NCBI GenBank assembly: GCA_944358815.1
Contig: CALVRX010000049.1
Location: 1-40,823 of the forward strand
DNA: 40,823 nt
Origin: an uncultured Bacilli bacterium
Lineage (GTDB): Bacteria > Bacillota_I > Bacilli_A > RF39 > UBA660
Direction of reading: 5' to 3'
Shown: in pieces, positions 16,621 to 24,217 of the stretch
How the letters are laid out: each line of letters starts with the position of its first letter
Position numbering within the stretch: the first letter of the stretch is position 1
Program-made: the position numbers and the translations under genes
Notes under the pieces: generated by a model
What the model was told of the DNA's origin: nothing
The model's input: only the letters and a program-made list of their open reading frames with translations
The model's database searches: none

Positions 16621-17221
16621 AAATATTGGTTTTATTTTAATATTGCTGGGACATTATTATTTTTGCGGTTATGTATTATCAGAGGTTCATGAGATGAAAA
16701 CTTATGAACCTTTGGTAGTAAATGATTGCCCAATCAAAAATGAAAAAAAGGTTCAAAATAATTTGAATGACAATAAAGAAAGTATAGATAAAGAAAAGGT
16801 AAAGATAAGTCAAAAAGTATTAAAAAAAGATAATAATTATTTGGGATTATTAGATATTCCAAAGATTAATTTGCGAAGAAGTTTATATAAGATTGGTTCT
16901 TATCAGAATAATGTTGATAGGAATGTTGAAGTTTTAAAAGGTTCTAATATGCCAGATAAGCTAAATGGTAATTTTATTTTAGCTGGTCATAATGGCAATA
17001 CCAAAGTTGGTTATTTTAAAAATTTACATAAATTGATAATAGGTGATAAGGTTATTGTAAATTATAAAGGTAAAGTTTATACTTATGAAGTTACAAAAAT
17101 TTATGATGTACCTAAAACGGGAACAGTAGCTATTAGGAGAGAAAAAAATAAAACAGCGATTACTTTAATAACTTGTCTGGGTATTGATAGGCAGTTAGTA
17201 ATAATTGGTTATTTAAAATAG
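16598..17221 (+). CDS. Sortase (cysteine transpeptidase)
   Basis: A 207-residue sortase. A membrane segment at residues 11-29 anchors it N-terminally, a charged linker runs to about 80, and the catalytic beta-barrel follows. The active-site residues are His131 (LAGHNGNT), Cys193 (TLITC) and Arg199 (GIDRQLV). The start is taken as TTG at 16598, inside the adhesin gene, with GGTGTAGGA just before it; no ATG is available before the membrane segment. Overlap with a substrate gene suggests a dedicated enzyme for the VPNTG signal. I cannot settle the sortase class by eye (A- or D-like). Confidence 0.88.
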   Translation: MFWQKYIKNIGFILILLGHYYFCGYVLSEVHEMKTYEPLVVNDCPIKNEKKVQNNLNDNKESIDKEKVKISQKVLKKDNNYLGLLDIPKINLRRSLYKIGSYQNNVDRNVEVLKGSNMPDKLNGNFILAGHNGNTKVGYFKNLHKLIIGDKVIVNYKGKVYTYEVTKIYDVPKTGTVAIRREKNKTAITLITCLGIDRQLVIIGYLK

Positions 17222-17282
17222 GACTGTTTCAAATAAGAGAATAAGAATATAAAAAAAGAATAATATTAATATAGGTGATTGA

Positions 17283-17945
17283 ATGTTTAAATATAAATTA
17301 GGAGCATTAATTGCCCTTTTAACATTACTTTGTTTTTTTAATTTTGTAAGTGCGAAAGATAATACGTTTCCATTACTTTCCAAAGTTATTTATTTAGATG
17401 CAGGACATGGTGGTGCAGATAGTGGAGCTTTTTATAAGAATGTTAAGGAGTCTGATTTGAATTTAGCTATTACAAATAAAGTGATGAAATTACTTAGGGA
17501 TGATGGGGCAATTGTATATTTAACAAGATATGGTGATTATGATTTATCGGTAAGTAATGCTTGGAATCGTAAGAGAAGTGATTTATCAAGACGAGCTAAT
17601 ATTATAAATAGATCTGATTGTGATTTATATTTATCAATACATTTAAATGCAGAGGATAGTGGAACACTTCATGGGGCAGAAGTGTATTATGATACAATTA
17701 ATCCTGATAATAAAAAAATTGCAGAAATTTTTCAAAAAGAGTTTAAAAAGCATTTGAATACTAATAGAGATTATAAGGAAAACAGTACTAAGTATTTGCA
17801 AAGAAGAGTTACTAGACCAGGCGTTCTTTTAGAGGTTGGTTTTTTAAGTAATGCTAGTGAACGTTCTTTACTAAAAAGTAATACTTATCAAAATAAGATT
17901 GCATCGGTGATTAGGGAGGCAGTTATTTTATATTTTAATGAGTAA
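17283..17945 (+). CDS. N-acetylmuramoyl-L-alanine amidase (Amidase_3), CwlD-like
   Basis: A 220-residue secreted amidase. The signal peptide covers residues 1-24 (FVSA^KD). The zinc-dependent Amidase_3 domain fills the rest: YLDAGHGGADSGA with the first His, the Glu of KESDLNLAI, the second His in LYLSIHLNAE, and the catalytic Glu in PGVLLEVGFLSN. It cleaves the bond between MurNAc and the stem peptide. There are no LysM, SH3 or other binding modules, as in CwlD. GGTGATTGA precedes the ATG. It lies 61 bases after the sortase and may share its transcript. Confidence 0.9.
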   Translation: MFKYKLGALIALLTLLCFFNFVSAKDNTFPLLSKVIYLDAGHGGADSGAFYKNVKESDLNLAITNKVMKLLRDDGAIVYLTRYGDYDLSVSNAWNRKRSDLSRRANIINRSDCDLYLSIHLNAEDSGTLHGAEVYYDTINPDNKKIAEIFQKEFKKHLNTNRDYKENSTKYLQRRVTRPGVLLEVGFLSNASERSLLKSNTYQNKIASVIREAVILYFNE

Positions 17946-17981
17946 ATTTCACACTTTTATCATAATTAGTGGTTCTTTTTG

Positions 17982-17990
17982 TGCTATAAT
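17982..17990 (+). promoter_or_regulatory. Extended -10 promoter of the Abi-type gene
   Basis: TGCTATAAT, an extended -10 element, ends 17 bases before the ATG at 18008. No good -35 box is visible. Confidence 0.45.
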
Positions 17991-18007
17991 GTTTTGTAGG
18001 TGAGTAT

Positions 18008-18940
18008 ATGACTGGAAAAATATTTAAAACAATCGATGAACAGGTAGAGATTTTAAGGGATAAAGGTTTAGTTATTAATGGTGATAAAAAGACAAAAGAG
18101 ATATTACTTAGGGAAAATTATTTTTTCATTAGTGGATATAGACATTTATTTATGACTAAAGAATCTGGTAAGAAGTTTTTACCAGGAACAACTTTTGAAG
18201 AACTTTATGCGACTTTTTTGTTTGATAGAGCTATTAGAAATACTTTTTTTAAAAATATTTTAATTGTTGAAAATAATATTAAGTCAATTGTTAGTTATCA
18301 ATTATCTAGAAAATATGGTTTTAAAGAAAAAGATTATTTAAATCCGCAAAATTTTTCTCAAGATGGTTTACAGTCAAGACAAGTATATGATGTTTTAAAT
18401 AAGGTTAAAAGGCAAATAAGGGTTAATGGACGTAAGCATGCTGCAACGTATCATTATATTGAAAATTATGGTTATATACCACTTTGGATTTTAGTTAAAG
18501 TACTTTCTTTTGGGCTTATGGCAGAATTTTATGATATTTTAAAATATGAAGATAAATTAGAGATAAGCAAATTTTATGAGATAAGTCCAGATGTTTTAGA
18601 TATATATTTGTCATTACTTTCTAATTTTAGAAATGTTTGTGCACATGAGGATATTTTATATGATCATAGAACGCAAAGAAGTATTCCTGATTGTGAGTAT
18701 CATGAAATATTAAATATTCCAAAGGATGATGATGGTTATATATATGGAAAAAATGATTTGTTTAGTTTAGTTATTATGCTAAAAACGATGCTTAGAAAAG
18801 ATGATTTTAATATAATGATAGAAGAGATAAAACATGAAGTTAATTTGCTGGATGAGGCAATAAACGTAGTACCGCTTGATACTATTTTGAACAGAATAGG
18901 TTTTCCAGATAATTGGTATGATATTAAAGAAGCAAAATAG
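18008..18940 (+). CDS. Abi_2 family (AbiD/AbiF-like) abortive-infection protein
   Basis: A 310-residue protein of the Abi_2 group. The N-terminus KIFKTIDEQVEILRDKGLVI and the NYFFISGYRHLF segment are typical, as is FDRAIRN near residues 72-78. The C-terminal SNFRNVCAHED (Arg208 to His213) matches the Rx4H signature of HEPN RNases. Relatives such as AbiD and AbiF stop phage growth in lactococci, apparently by RNA cleavage. It has its own -10 element and a GGTGAG ribosome site. The htrA ribosome site overlaps its stop codon, so the protease may be read from this transcript. Confidence 0.85.
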   Translation: MTGKIFKTIDEQVEILRDKGLVINGDKKTKEILLRENYFFISGYRHLFMTKESGKKFLPGTTFEELYATFLFDRAIRNTFFKNILIVENNIKSIVSYQLSRKYGFKEKDYLNPQNFSQDGLQSRQVYDVLNKVKRQIRVNGRKHAATYHYIENYGYIPLWILVKVLSFGLMAEFYDILKYEDKLEISKFYEISPDVLDIYLSLLSNFRNVCAHEDILYDHRTQRSIPDCEYHEILNIPKDDDGYIYGKNDLFSLVIMLKTMLRKDDFNIMIEEIKHEVNLLDEAINVVPLDTILNRIGFPDNWYDIKEAK

Positions 18941-18951
18941 GAGGGATGTTT

Positions 18952-20037
18952 ATGCGTGAGCGAATTGTTAATATTGTTATTATTTTAATTGTGTTAGCGC
19001 TTGGTGTAACTGGAACATTATATTTTGTAAATAATAATTCTAGTGATGGTGGCAGTTTAGTGAAAAAGAATGTGACTATTACTTCGAACGATTCAATTAA
19101 TGAATCTATTGATAAAGTGTATGATTCTGTTGTTGTTGTTAGCAATTATCAAAATGGGCGTTTAGTGGGATATGGTTCTGGTTTTGTTTATAAAAAAGAA
19201 GGAAGATATGGTTATGTTTTGACTAATAATCACGTAGTCGAAAATGCAGATGAAGTAAAACTTACTTTAAGTTCTGGTGAAGAAGTAGATGCTAAAGTGT
19301 TAGGTACAGATGCTTATATGGATATTGCTGTTTTAAGAATGGATGGCGATAATGTTTTACAAGTAGCAGAGATTGGAGATAGTACGGAATCTAAAATAGG
19401 TGATACAGTATTTACGGTTGGAACACCTGTTAGTACAGATTATGCTGGTACAGTTACTAAAGGTATTATTTCTGGAGAAAATAGAGAGATTACAGTTACT
19501 AATAATGGTTCTTCATATATGATGGAGGCAATTCAAATTGATGCTTCAATAAATCCTGGTAATAGTGGTGGACCACTTGTTAATATTAATGGTCAAGTTA
19601 TTGGTATTAATTCTGTGAAGTTAGTAGAAAGTTCGATTGAAGGCATGGGGTTTGCAATTCCTATTGAGGTTGCTATGTCACAAATTGATAAATTAGAGAA
19701 TGGTGAACCAATTGAAAGACCGGTTATTGGTGTAACTCTTTATGATTTAGATAGTTTACCATTGTTAGGTTATGGTGATTTACGTATTGATGATAATATT
19801 AAATCAGGTGTGGTAGTTGATTCTGTACAAAGTGGTTCAGATGGAGAAGCTGCTGGTCTTAAAAGAAATGATATTATTACTAAAATAGATGGAACGACAA
19901 TAAAGAATTCTGCACATTTAAAATATTTGCTTTATAAACATAATATTGGTGATAGTGTTAAACTCACTATAGTTCGTGATGGAAAAGAAAGAGAGTTAAC
20001 ACTTAAGTTAACTCATCAAATAGGAGACTCTGAATAA
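18952..20037 (+). CDS. HtrA/DegP-like membrane-anchored serine protease with PDZ domain
   Basis: A 361-residue trypsin-like protease. A signal anchor spans residues 5-26. The catalytic triad is His94 (TNNHVV), Asp124 (MDIAVL) and Ser205 (NPGNSGGPL). One PDZ domain follows from about residue 250 (PVIGVTLYDL, VVDSVQSGS, AAGLKRNDIITKIDG). It degrades or refolds damaged proteins on the outer face of the membrane. The ATG at 18952 is six bases from AGGAGGG; the ATG at 18946 touches that site and is unlikely. It follows the Abi_2 gene by 11 bases. Confidence 0.93.
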   Translation: MRERIVNIVIILIVLALGVTGTLYFVNNNSSDGGSLVKKNVTITSNDSINESIDKVYDSVVVVSNYQNGRLVGYGSGFVYKKEGRYGYVLTNNHVVENADEVKLTLSSGEEVDAKVLGTDAYMDIAVLRMDGDNVLQVAEIGDSTESKIGDTVFTVGTPVSTDYAGTVTKGIISGENREITVTNNGSSYMMEAIQIDASINPGNSGGPLVNINGQVIGINSVKLVESSIEGMGFAIPIEVAMSQIDKLENGEPIERPVIGVTLYDLDSLPLLGYGDLRIDDNIKSGVVVDSVQSGSDGEAAGLKRNDIITKIDGTTIKNSAHLKYLLYKHNIGDSVKLTIVRDGKERELTLKLTHQIGDSE

Positions 20038-20046
20038 GAGTCTTTT
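20025..20046 (+). terminator. Weak terminator at the htrA stop codon
   Basis: AGACTC (20025-20030) pairs with GAGTCT (20038-20043) over a seven-base loop containing the TAA. Only four T residues follow. The converging gene ends just beyond. Confidence 0.55.
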
Positions 20047-20473
20047 ATCGTATTTCTGGGCATTCTCCGGGATCTGGTGCATAAAAGCAATGATTTTTAT
20101 ATCTTCCAGTATTGTATTGATCCCACCAAGTGCTTTTACATGATTCTCCTTTGTTTGGTGCATAAAACCATAAAGCATTAGTGGCAGGATAGTAGTATTC
20201 TCCTTTAATTACTCTATCAGCTAAATTTTTTTCTACTGTCGTAGGGTTACTGAAAAAAAGTGGACTATCTACTCCTGAAAAGCCTCCTGGATTTTGGTAT
20301 ATTACTTCACTTATAGTATCAACATTTTTGAAGGTTAAGCATCTTGCTAAAGCACGATTAACAACAACGTTTCCAACCATAAGCATGCCTAAATCTCCTT
20401 CACCAATGGCTTCTGCTCTCATTAATCTAGCTAAAAGATCTCTTTCAGTATCTGTGGTTCTAATTATAGACAT
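20045..20473 (-). CDS. SleB/CwlJ-type cell wall hydrolase
   Basis: A 142-residue single-domain hydrolase. The N-terminal TERDLLARLMRAEAIGEG holds the conserved Glu of the SleB/CwlJ fold, followed by VGNVVVNRAL, then GGFSGVDSP and ALWFYAPNKG near the C-terminus. In Bacillus these enzymes lyse the spore cortex, but homologues occur widely in non-sporing Firmicutes. No signal peptide or LysM domain is present, as in CwlJ, so how it leaves the cell is unclear. It converges on htrA and stands just upstream of, and opposite to, the tRNA gene. Confidence 0.88.
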   Translation of the reverse strand: MSIIRTTDTERDLLARLMRAEAIGEGDLGMLMVGNVVVNRALARCLTFKNVDTISEVIYQNPGGFSGVDSPLFFSNPTTVEKNLADRVIKGEYYYPATNALWFYAPNKGESCKSTWWDQYNTGRYKNHCFYAPDPGECPEIR

Positions 20474-20514
20474 AGTAAAATCACCAATATATTATATGTT
20501 TTATTTGCAAAATA

Positions 20515-20543
20515 TTGAAATATTTATGAAGCTATGGTATAAT
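20515..20543 (+). promoter_or_regulatory. Promoter of tRNA-Trp
   Basis: TTGAAA (20515-20520), a 17-base spacer and TATAAT (20538-20543), also preceded by TGG as a partial extended -10. Transcription should start near 20550, about 14 bases before the tRNA. Confidence 0.8.
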
Positions 20544-20563
20544 TTATTTGTCTTTGAGATGAT

Positions 20564-20639
20564 AGGGGAATAGTTCAGTTGGTAGAACGTCGGTCTCCAA
20601 AACCGAATGTCGTGAGTTCAAGTCTTGCTTCCCCTGCCA
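20564..20639 (+). tRNA. tRNA-Trp (anticodon CCA)
   Basis: The acceptor stem AGGGGAA (20564-20570) pairs with TTCCCCT (20629-20635). The D arm is GTTC/GAAC, the anticodon stem TCGGT/ACCGA encloses CTCCAAA with anticodon CCA, and the T arm is GTGAG/CTTGC around TTCAAGT. The terminal CCA is encoded at 20637-20639. A Trp tRNA with CCA alone reads TGG and fits the use of TGA as stop. Confidence 0.95.
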
Positions 20640-20649
20640 TGAGAATTAC

Positions 20650-20685
20650 CGATTTCTTGATGAACTTTCATTGGAAATCGTTTTT
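20650..20685 (+). terminator. Terminator after tRNA-Trp
   Basis: CGATTTC (20650-20656) pairs with GAAATCG (20674-20680), followed by five T residues. The loop has further weak pairing. Confidence 0.75.
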
Positions 20686-20721
20686 ATTTTATATATTATA
20701 AAATAAAAGTTGGTGATATAT

Positions 20722-21543
20722 GTGAAAATCATAACAAACGAAACAGAAATTCAAAATAAAATCAAGAAGGTTGATGGGGCAATGTCACAAGAAGGTATGC
20801 CACTTACAAAAGAATTAAGGTCTATTTTATATAATTGTTATATAGGGAAAACCACTTTTGATATAGAAAGGCAAAAAATGATTGATAAGTATATTTATGA
20901 AAAAACGATAAATTATTGTTATAAAGATTCTGATGTTTTAATTAATAAACTTAATATCACCGATGAAAGAAATCTTTATGAAGCAGAACGTGATTTAGTT
21001 GCATTACGAGTTGCTTGGTTAAACGAAGAACCTATAAAAGGATATTTTGATTTCAAACATTTAAAATTTATTCATAAGTTTCTTTTTCAAGATATTTATG
21101 GGTGGGCTGGAGTTATCAGAAACTGTAATATTGCTAAACAAGATTTATTTTGTTTATATGAATATATTGAATCTTTTGCTAATGATATTTTTAGCAGATT
21201 AAAAAAAGAAAAATATTTTATTAAATATAGTTATGAAGTTAAGTTAGAAAAACTAGCCCTTTTATTTGCCAATATTAATGCTCTTCATCCTTTTAGAGAA
21301 GGAAATGGTAGGTCTCAAAGAGAATTTATTAAGGAATTGGCTAAAATTAATGGAATTGATTTAAATTTAACGACTGTATCTGAAAATGATATGATTGTAG
21401 CAAGTCACGATAGTATTAATGGTCATTATGAAAAGTTATTTGAAATCTTTAAAAAGAATTCTGCTCTTCTAACTGAAGAAGAAAGAATATACTTTATAAA
21501 ATTATATTGTATTAAAGATCTATGTGACACTTTAATTTATTAA
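20722..21543 (+). CDS. Fic/DOC family protein with an antitoxin-like N-terminal segment
   Basis: A 273-residue Fic protein. The core motif HPFREGNGR is at 189-197, with SQREF after it. The flap region before it includes IYGWAGVIRNCNI (125-137). Fic enzymes usually transfer AMP to target proteins. Residues 14-50 (KKVDGAMSQEGMPLTKEL, then YIGKTTFDIE) resemble VbhA-type antitoxins, whose S/T-x-x-x-E-G helix blocks the ATP site; here the Ser/Thr position seems to be Ala20. This suggests a self-inhibited fused toxin and antitoxin. GTG at 20722 is chosen because GGTGAT lies six bases before it; an upstream TTG is unlikely. Confidence 0.85.
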   Translation: MKIITNETEIQNKIKKVDGAMSQEGMPLTKELRSILYNCYIGKTTFDIERQKMIDKYIYEKTINYCYKDSDVLINKLNITDERNLYEAERDLVALRVAWLNEEPIKGYFDFKHLKFIHKFLFQDIYGWAGVIRNCNIAKQDLFCLYEYIESFANDIFSRLKKEKYFIKYSYEVKLEKLALLFANINALHPFREGNGRSQREFIKELAKINGIDLNLTTVSENDMIVASHDSINGHYEKLFEIFKKNSALLTEEERIYFIKLYCIKDLCDTLIY

Positions 21544-21552
21544 TCAGTTAGG

Positions 21553-21663
21553 GTGTTTATTAGTTTAGGACGATGATATTTGGTTTATTATTTTGAAAAT
21601 ATTGAACAGAAACGGGCTTTGTTTTATACTAGTTTGGAAAGTAGGCATACTGTTAATAAACAC
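21553..21663. repeat. Ten-base inverted repeat in the only long gene-free stretch
   Basis: GTGTTTATTA (21553-21562) and TAATAAACAC (21654-21663) are perfect inverted copies 91 bases apart. They lie in 21544-21946, which holds no convincing gene. One frame inside reads a short protein-like stretch interrupted by stops, so a decayed gene is as possible as a folded RNA. The rest of the stretch is AT-rich sequence with nothing else I can name. Confidence 0.35.
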
Positions 21664-21902
21664 TGAATATTAAAGTTAATCTTATGGAATATTTATATTT
21701 TTGTATATTTATACAGATTTATTAAATATTTTTATTTTAGGGTGAAATTTTGAGGAAAATTAGTTATTATTGATAGGTATGTATTATGATATGAGCTATG
21801 TGATATAATTTTAACTGAAGAAAATAAATTAAAAGATAATAAAAAAGATATTTTTGAATAAGTTATTTTTTTTAGAAAATTGTGTTGAATTTGTTTAAAT
21901 GG

Positions 21903-21911
21903 TGCTATAAT
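21903..21911 (+). promoter_or_regulatory. Extended -10 promoter
   Basis: TGCTATAAT ends 35 bases before the next gene. TTGAAT at 21885 is too near to be an ideal -35 box (15-base spacer). Confidence 0.45.
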
Positions 21912-21946
21912 TAATAATAGAAAATGGTAAGAGGGATGAATAGAAT

Positions 21947-22324
21947 ATGAAAAATATTGTTTTATGTGGAAGCATGAAAGTTAAAGATAAAATTTTGGAA
22001 ATAGCAAATATTTTGAAGGATATGGGATATAATGTTTTGTTGCCAGAAGAATGTATGCGCGGAGAAGAAAAAACGATAGCTTCTAGGGCTCATTTCGATA
22101 GGATATGTAATTCTGATAATGAGATTATTTTAGTGGTAAATGCGCCTAAAAATGGTATTGAAAATTATATTGGACCAAATTCTTTTGCGGAGATTGCTTT
22201 TGGGTTTTATTTTCATAAAAAGGTTTATTTATTAAATGATATTTATGATCCTTATAAAGATGAACTTATGGGATGGAATGTTATTCCTTTAAAAGGTGAT
22301 TTAAAAAAATTAAATAAAAAATAA
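21947..22324 (+). CDS. Nucleoside 2-deoxyribosyltransferase-like protein
   Basis: A 125-residue protein with a Rossmann-like start (KNIVLCGSMKVKDKILEIANIL), a strand and helix NVLLPEE, and a conserved-looking GPNSFAEIAFGFYFHKKVYLLND segment. This layout, with Gly-Ser after the first strand and a Ser-x-x-x-Glu helix, is that of the nucleoside 2-deoxyribosyltransferase superfamily, which also includes DNA-modification and TIR-like folds. The Glu in FAEIAFG is the probable catalytic residue. The true substrate is unknown. GAGGGATGA precedes the start. It is a single gene that converges on dedA across a shared terminator. Confidence 0.65.
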   Translation: MKNIVLCGSMKVKDKILEIANILKDMGYNVLLPEECMRGEEKTIASRAHFDRICNSDNEIILVVNAPKNGIENYIGPNSFAEIAFGFYFHKKVYLLNDIYDPYKDELMGWNVIPLKGDLKKLNKK

Positions 22325-22349
22325 TGCTTATTTGGCATTAATTTTTTTT
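22322..22349. terminator. Bidirectional terminator
   Basis: TAATGC (22322-22327) pairs with GCATTA (22335-22340). A T run follows to 22349, and an A-rich stretch precedes it for the opposite strand. It overlaps the ends of both converging genes. Confidence 0.75.
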
Positions 22350-22948
22350 CTTTTTTTATAAAATATTATAATAGCTATTACAAAGATAATGGCTAGAAGA
22401 ATAACTATAATGTGTGAATAATTATCCATTATGGCTAATATATCAGTCCAATTTTCTCCAACAATACTACCTGCTATACTTAATACGCTATTCCATATTA
22501 AAGAACCAGCAATAGTATAAACTAGAAATTTTTTCATTGGCATTTCGCTCATACCAGCTGGTATAGAAATTAAACTTCTAATTAGAGGAATAAATCTACA
22601 AAAGAATACAGTTTTATTGCCTTTTGTATCAAACCAATTATCTGCTTTATCTATATCTTCTGGAGTTAATCTAAGTAATTTTCCGGGTTTACTGGTAATT
22701 ATTTTTTTTAGTCTTTCTTTATTTAAAATTTTTCCAATATAGTATAAGGCGATAGCTCCTAGTAATGAACCTAAAGTAGAAGCAATGATGACGCCAATAA
22801 TATTCATATCGGTGAATGTGGTCATAAATCCACCAAAGAGGAGAATGACTTCTGATGGGATTGGTGGAAAAACGTTTTCAAGGGCTATTAAAAGAAGGAC
22901 GCCTAGATAGCCAAAGCTATTCATTATTTCAATTATTGTGTTTTGCAT
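22328..22948 (-). CDS. DedA family membrane protein
   Basis: A 206-residue integral membrane protein. It has ALENVFPPIPSEVIL near residues 24-38, the DedA/VTT signature, then GKxxNKE, FFCRFIPLIRSLISIPAGMSEM near 115-135, and four to five hydrophobic segments with a basic KKRKK tail. DedA proteins are scramblases or transporters of lipid carriers; some flip undecaprenyl phosphate back across the membrane. The start at 22948 follows GAGGTG; an upstream in-frame ATG at 22996 has no ribosome site. It is transcribed away from the VanZ-type gene. Confidence 0.92.
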   Translation of the reverse strand: MQNTIIEIMNSFGYLGVLLLIALENVFPPIPSEVILLFGGFMTTFTDMNIIGVIIASTLGSLLGAIALYYIGKILNKERLKKIITSKPGKLLRLTPEDIDKADNWFDTKGNKTVFFCRFIPLIRSLISIPAGMSEMPMKKFLVYTIAGSLIWNSVLSIAGSIVGENWTDILAIMDNYSHIIVILLAIIFVIAIIIFYKKRKKINAK

Positions 22949-23075
22949 AAAGACACCTCGCCTTTTAAGTATAACATGAATTTTGTATATGGGCAATAAT
23001 GTGACAAAATTGTAATGCTATATGGGCAGAAAATCATGGTATAATGGAAGAGCTAAAAAATTTAGAGGTGGAAGT

Positions 23076-23120
23076 ATGTTTAAAATAAGTGTTTATGGTG
23101 GTATATATGAGTTATATTGA
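23076..23120 (+). CDS. Possible 14-codon leader peptide overlapping the VanZ-RDD start
   Basis: ATG at 23076 follows the strong site GAGGTGG and opens a 14-codon frame ending in TGA at 23118-23120. The VanZ-RDD gene starts inside it, at 23107, in another frame. TATAAT with an extended TGG lies at 23040-23045. It could be a coupling peptide or chance. Confidence 0.3.
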   Translation: MFKISVYGGIYELY

Positions 23121-24201
23121 GGCAATTAAAGTAGCATTATTGGTTTTTCCTATTCTTGCATTTTTATTTACGATTCCTTTTATATTAAAACAATATCATA
23201 AATATGGGTCAATAAATAAACTTAGAGTATTGATTATTTATTCTTTTATTTTATATTTAATATGTGTATATTTTTTGGCTATTTTTCCTTTACCTGATAT
23301 GAATCAGCTTGATATGAATAGTCCGATTTGGCAGCTTGTACCATTTCATTTTATTTTGGATATTATGCAAGATGTGTCTTATAAAAGTGTTTGGAGTGTT
23401 TTAAGTTGTCCTAGTGTTTATACGGTTTTATTTAATATTTTAATGTTTATACCTTTTGGTATATATTTAAGATATTATTTTAAGAAGAGTTTAAAGAAAA
23501 CAATTGTGTTTAGTTTCTTATTCAGTTTGTTTTTAGAAGTGACACAGTTAACGGGGTTATATTTTATTTATCCACATCCATATCGTTTATTTGATGTCGA
23601 TGATTTGATCATTAATACTTTTGGAGGAATAGTTGGTTATTTTGTTTCTAGTTTATTTATTAAGTTTTTACCTTCTAGAGATGAAATAGATAATTCTAGT
23701 TTTGAGGCTGGCAAACAAGTGAGTGGACTTAGACGTTTAACTAGATTTTGTTTAGATGGCTTATTATGGTTTGTTTTTACGGGTATTTTATATGTAATAT
23801 TTAGAACAGATTATGTGATTATTATTTCTTTAATTATTTATTATGTTATTATTCCATCGATATTTGGTGGTCAGACTTTAGGCAGTAGATATTTGAAGGT
23901 AAGGCTAATTTTTCCTAATAATAAGTTTTGGAGGTTATTATTAAGGTTAATTTTGGTGCTATTATATTATTTTGTGATACCTTTAGGTTTGGGATATTTA
24001 ATAATATTTATGACAAGGACTTTTAGTATATCTAGTATACTTGTATTTATGTTAATAGTTGTATATATATTGTTACTCGGTATATTTTATTTGATAAATT
24101 TAACTAATATTTTTAAAAGAAAAATTTTATTTTATGATAGATTAACTAAGGGAGAGTATGTAAGTACTATTTTAGAAAATAAAGAAGATACATATGATTA
24201 G
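23107..24201 (+). CDS. VanZ-domain and RDD-domain membrane protein
   Basis: A 364-residue multi-pass protein. The N-terminal half is VanZ-like: FNILMFIPFGIYLRY near residues 113-127, the helix ending LFLEVTQL, and DVDDLIINTFGGIVGY near 161-176. The C-terminal half is an RDD domain: RRLTRFCLDGLLW, then FGGQTLGSRYLKVRL. VanZ relatives affect teicoplanin resistance in enterococci, but most family members have no known role. The ATG at 23107 is preferred since GGTGG precedes it; GTG at 23089 is an alternative. A terminator follows the stop. Confidence 0.85.
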   Translation: MSYIEAIKVALLVFPILAFLFTIPFILKQYHKYGSINKLRVLIIYSFILYLICVYFLAIFPLPDMNQLDMNSPIWQLVPFHFILDIMQDVSYKSVWSVLSCPSVYTVLFNILMFIPFGIYLRYYFKKSLKKTIVFSFLFSLFLEVTQLTGLYFIYPHPYRLFDVDDLIINTFGGIVGYFVSSLFIKFLPSRDEIDNSSFEAGKQVSGLRRLTRFCLDGLLWFVFTGILYVIFRTDYVIIISLIIYYVIIPSIFGGQTLGSRYLKVRLIFPNNKFWRLLLRLILVLLYYFVIPLGLGYLIIFMTRTFSISSILVFMLIVVYILLLGIFYLINLTNIFKRKILFYDRLTKGEYVSTILENKEDTYD

Positions 24202-24217
24202 ATTATGTATCTTTTTT
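24185..24217. terminator. Terminator between convergent genes
   Basis: AAGATACATA (24185-24194) pairs with TATGTATCTT (24204-24213), with T residues to 24217. The A-rich flank lets it serve the minus-strand gene ending at 24203 too. Confidence 0.8.

Noticed and set aside
20045-20473. Evidence of sporulation from the SleB/CwlJ-type hydrolase, CwlD-like amidase and LysM protein
   Set aside because: All three families are common in non-sporing Firmicutes, and no dedicated sporulation gene is in the window.
21791-21862. Short protein-like frame (YELCDIILTEENKLKDNKK) before the 21947 gene
   Set aside because: It is only about 24 codons after a stop, without a start codon or ribosome site. It may be a remnant, but this cannot be supported.
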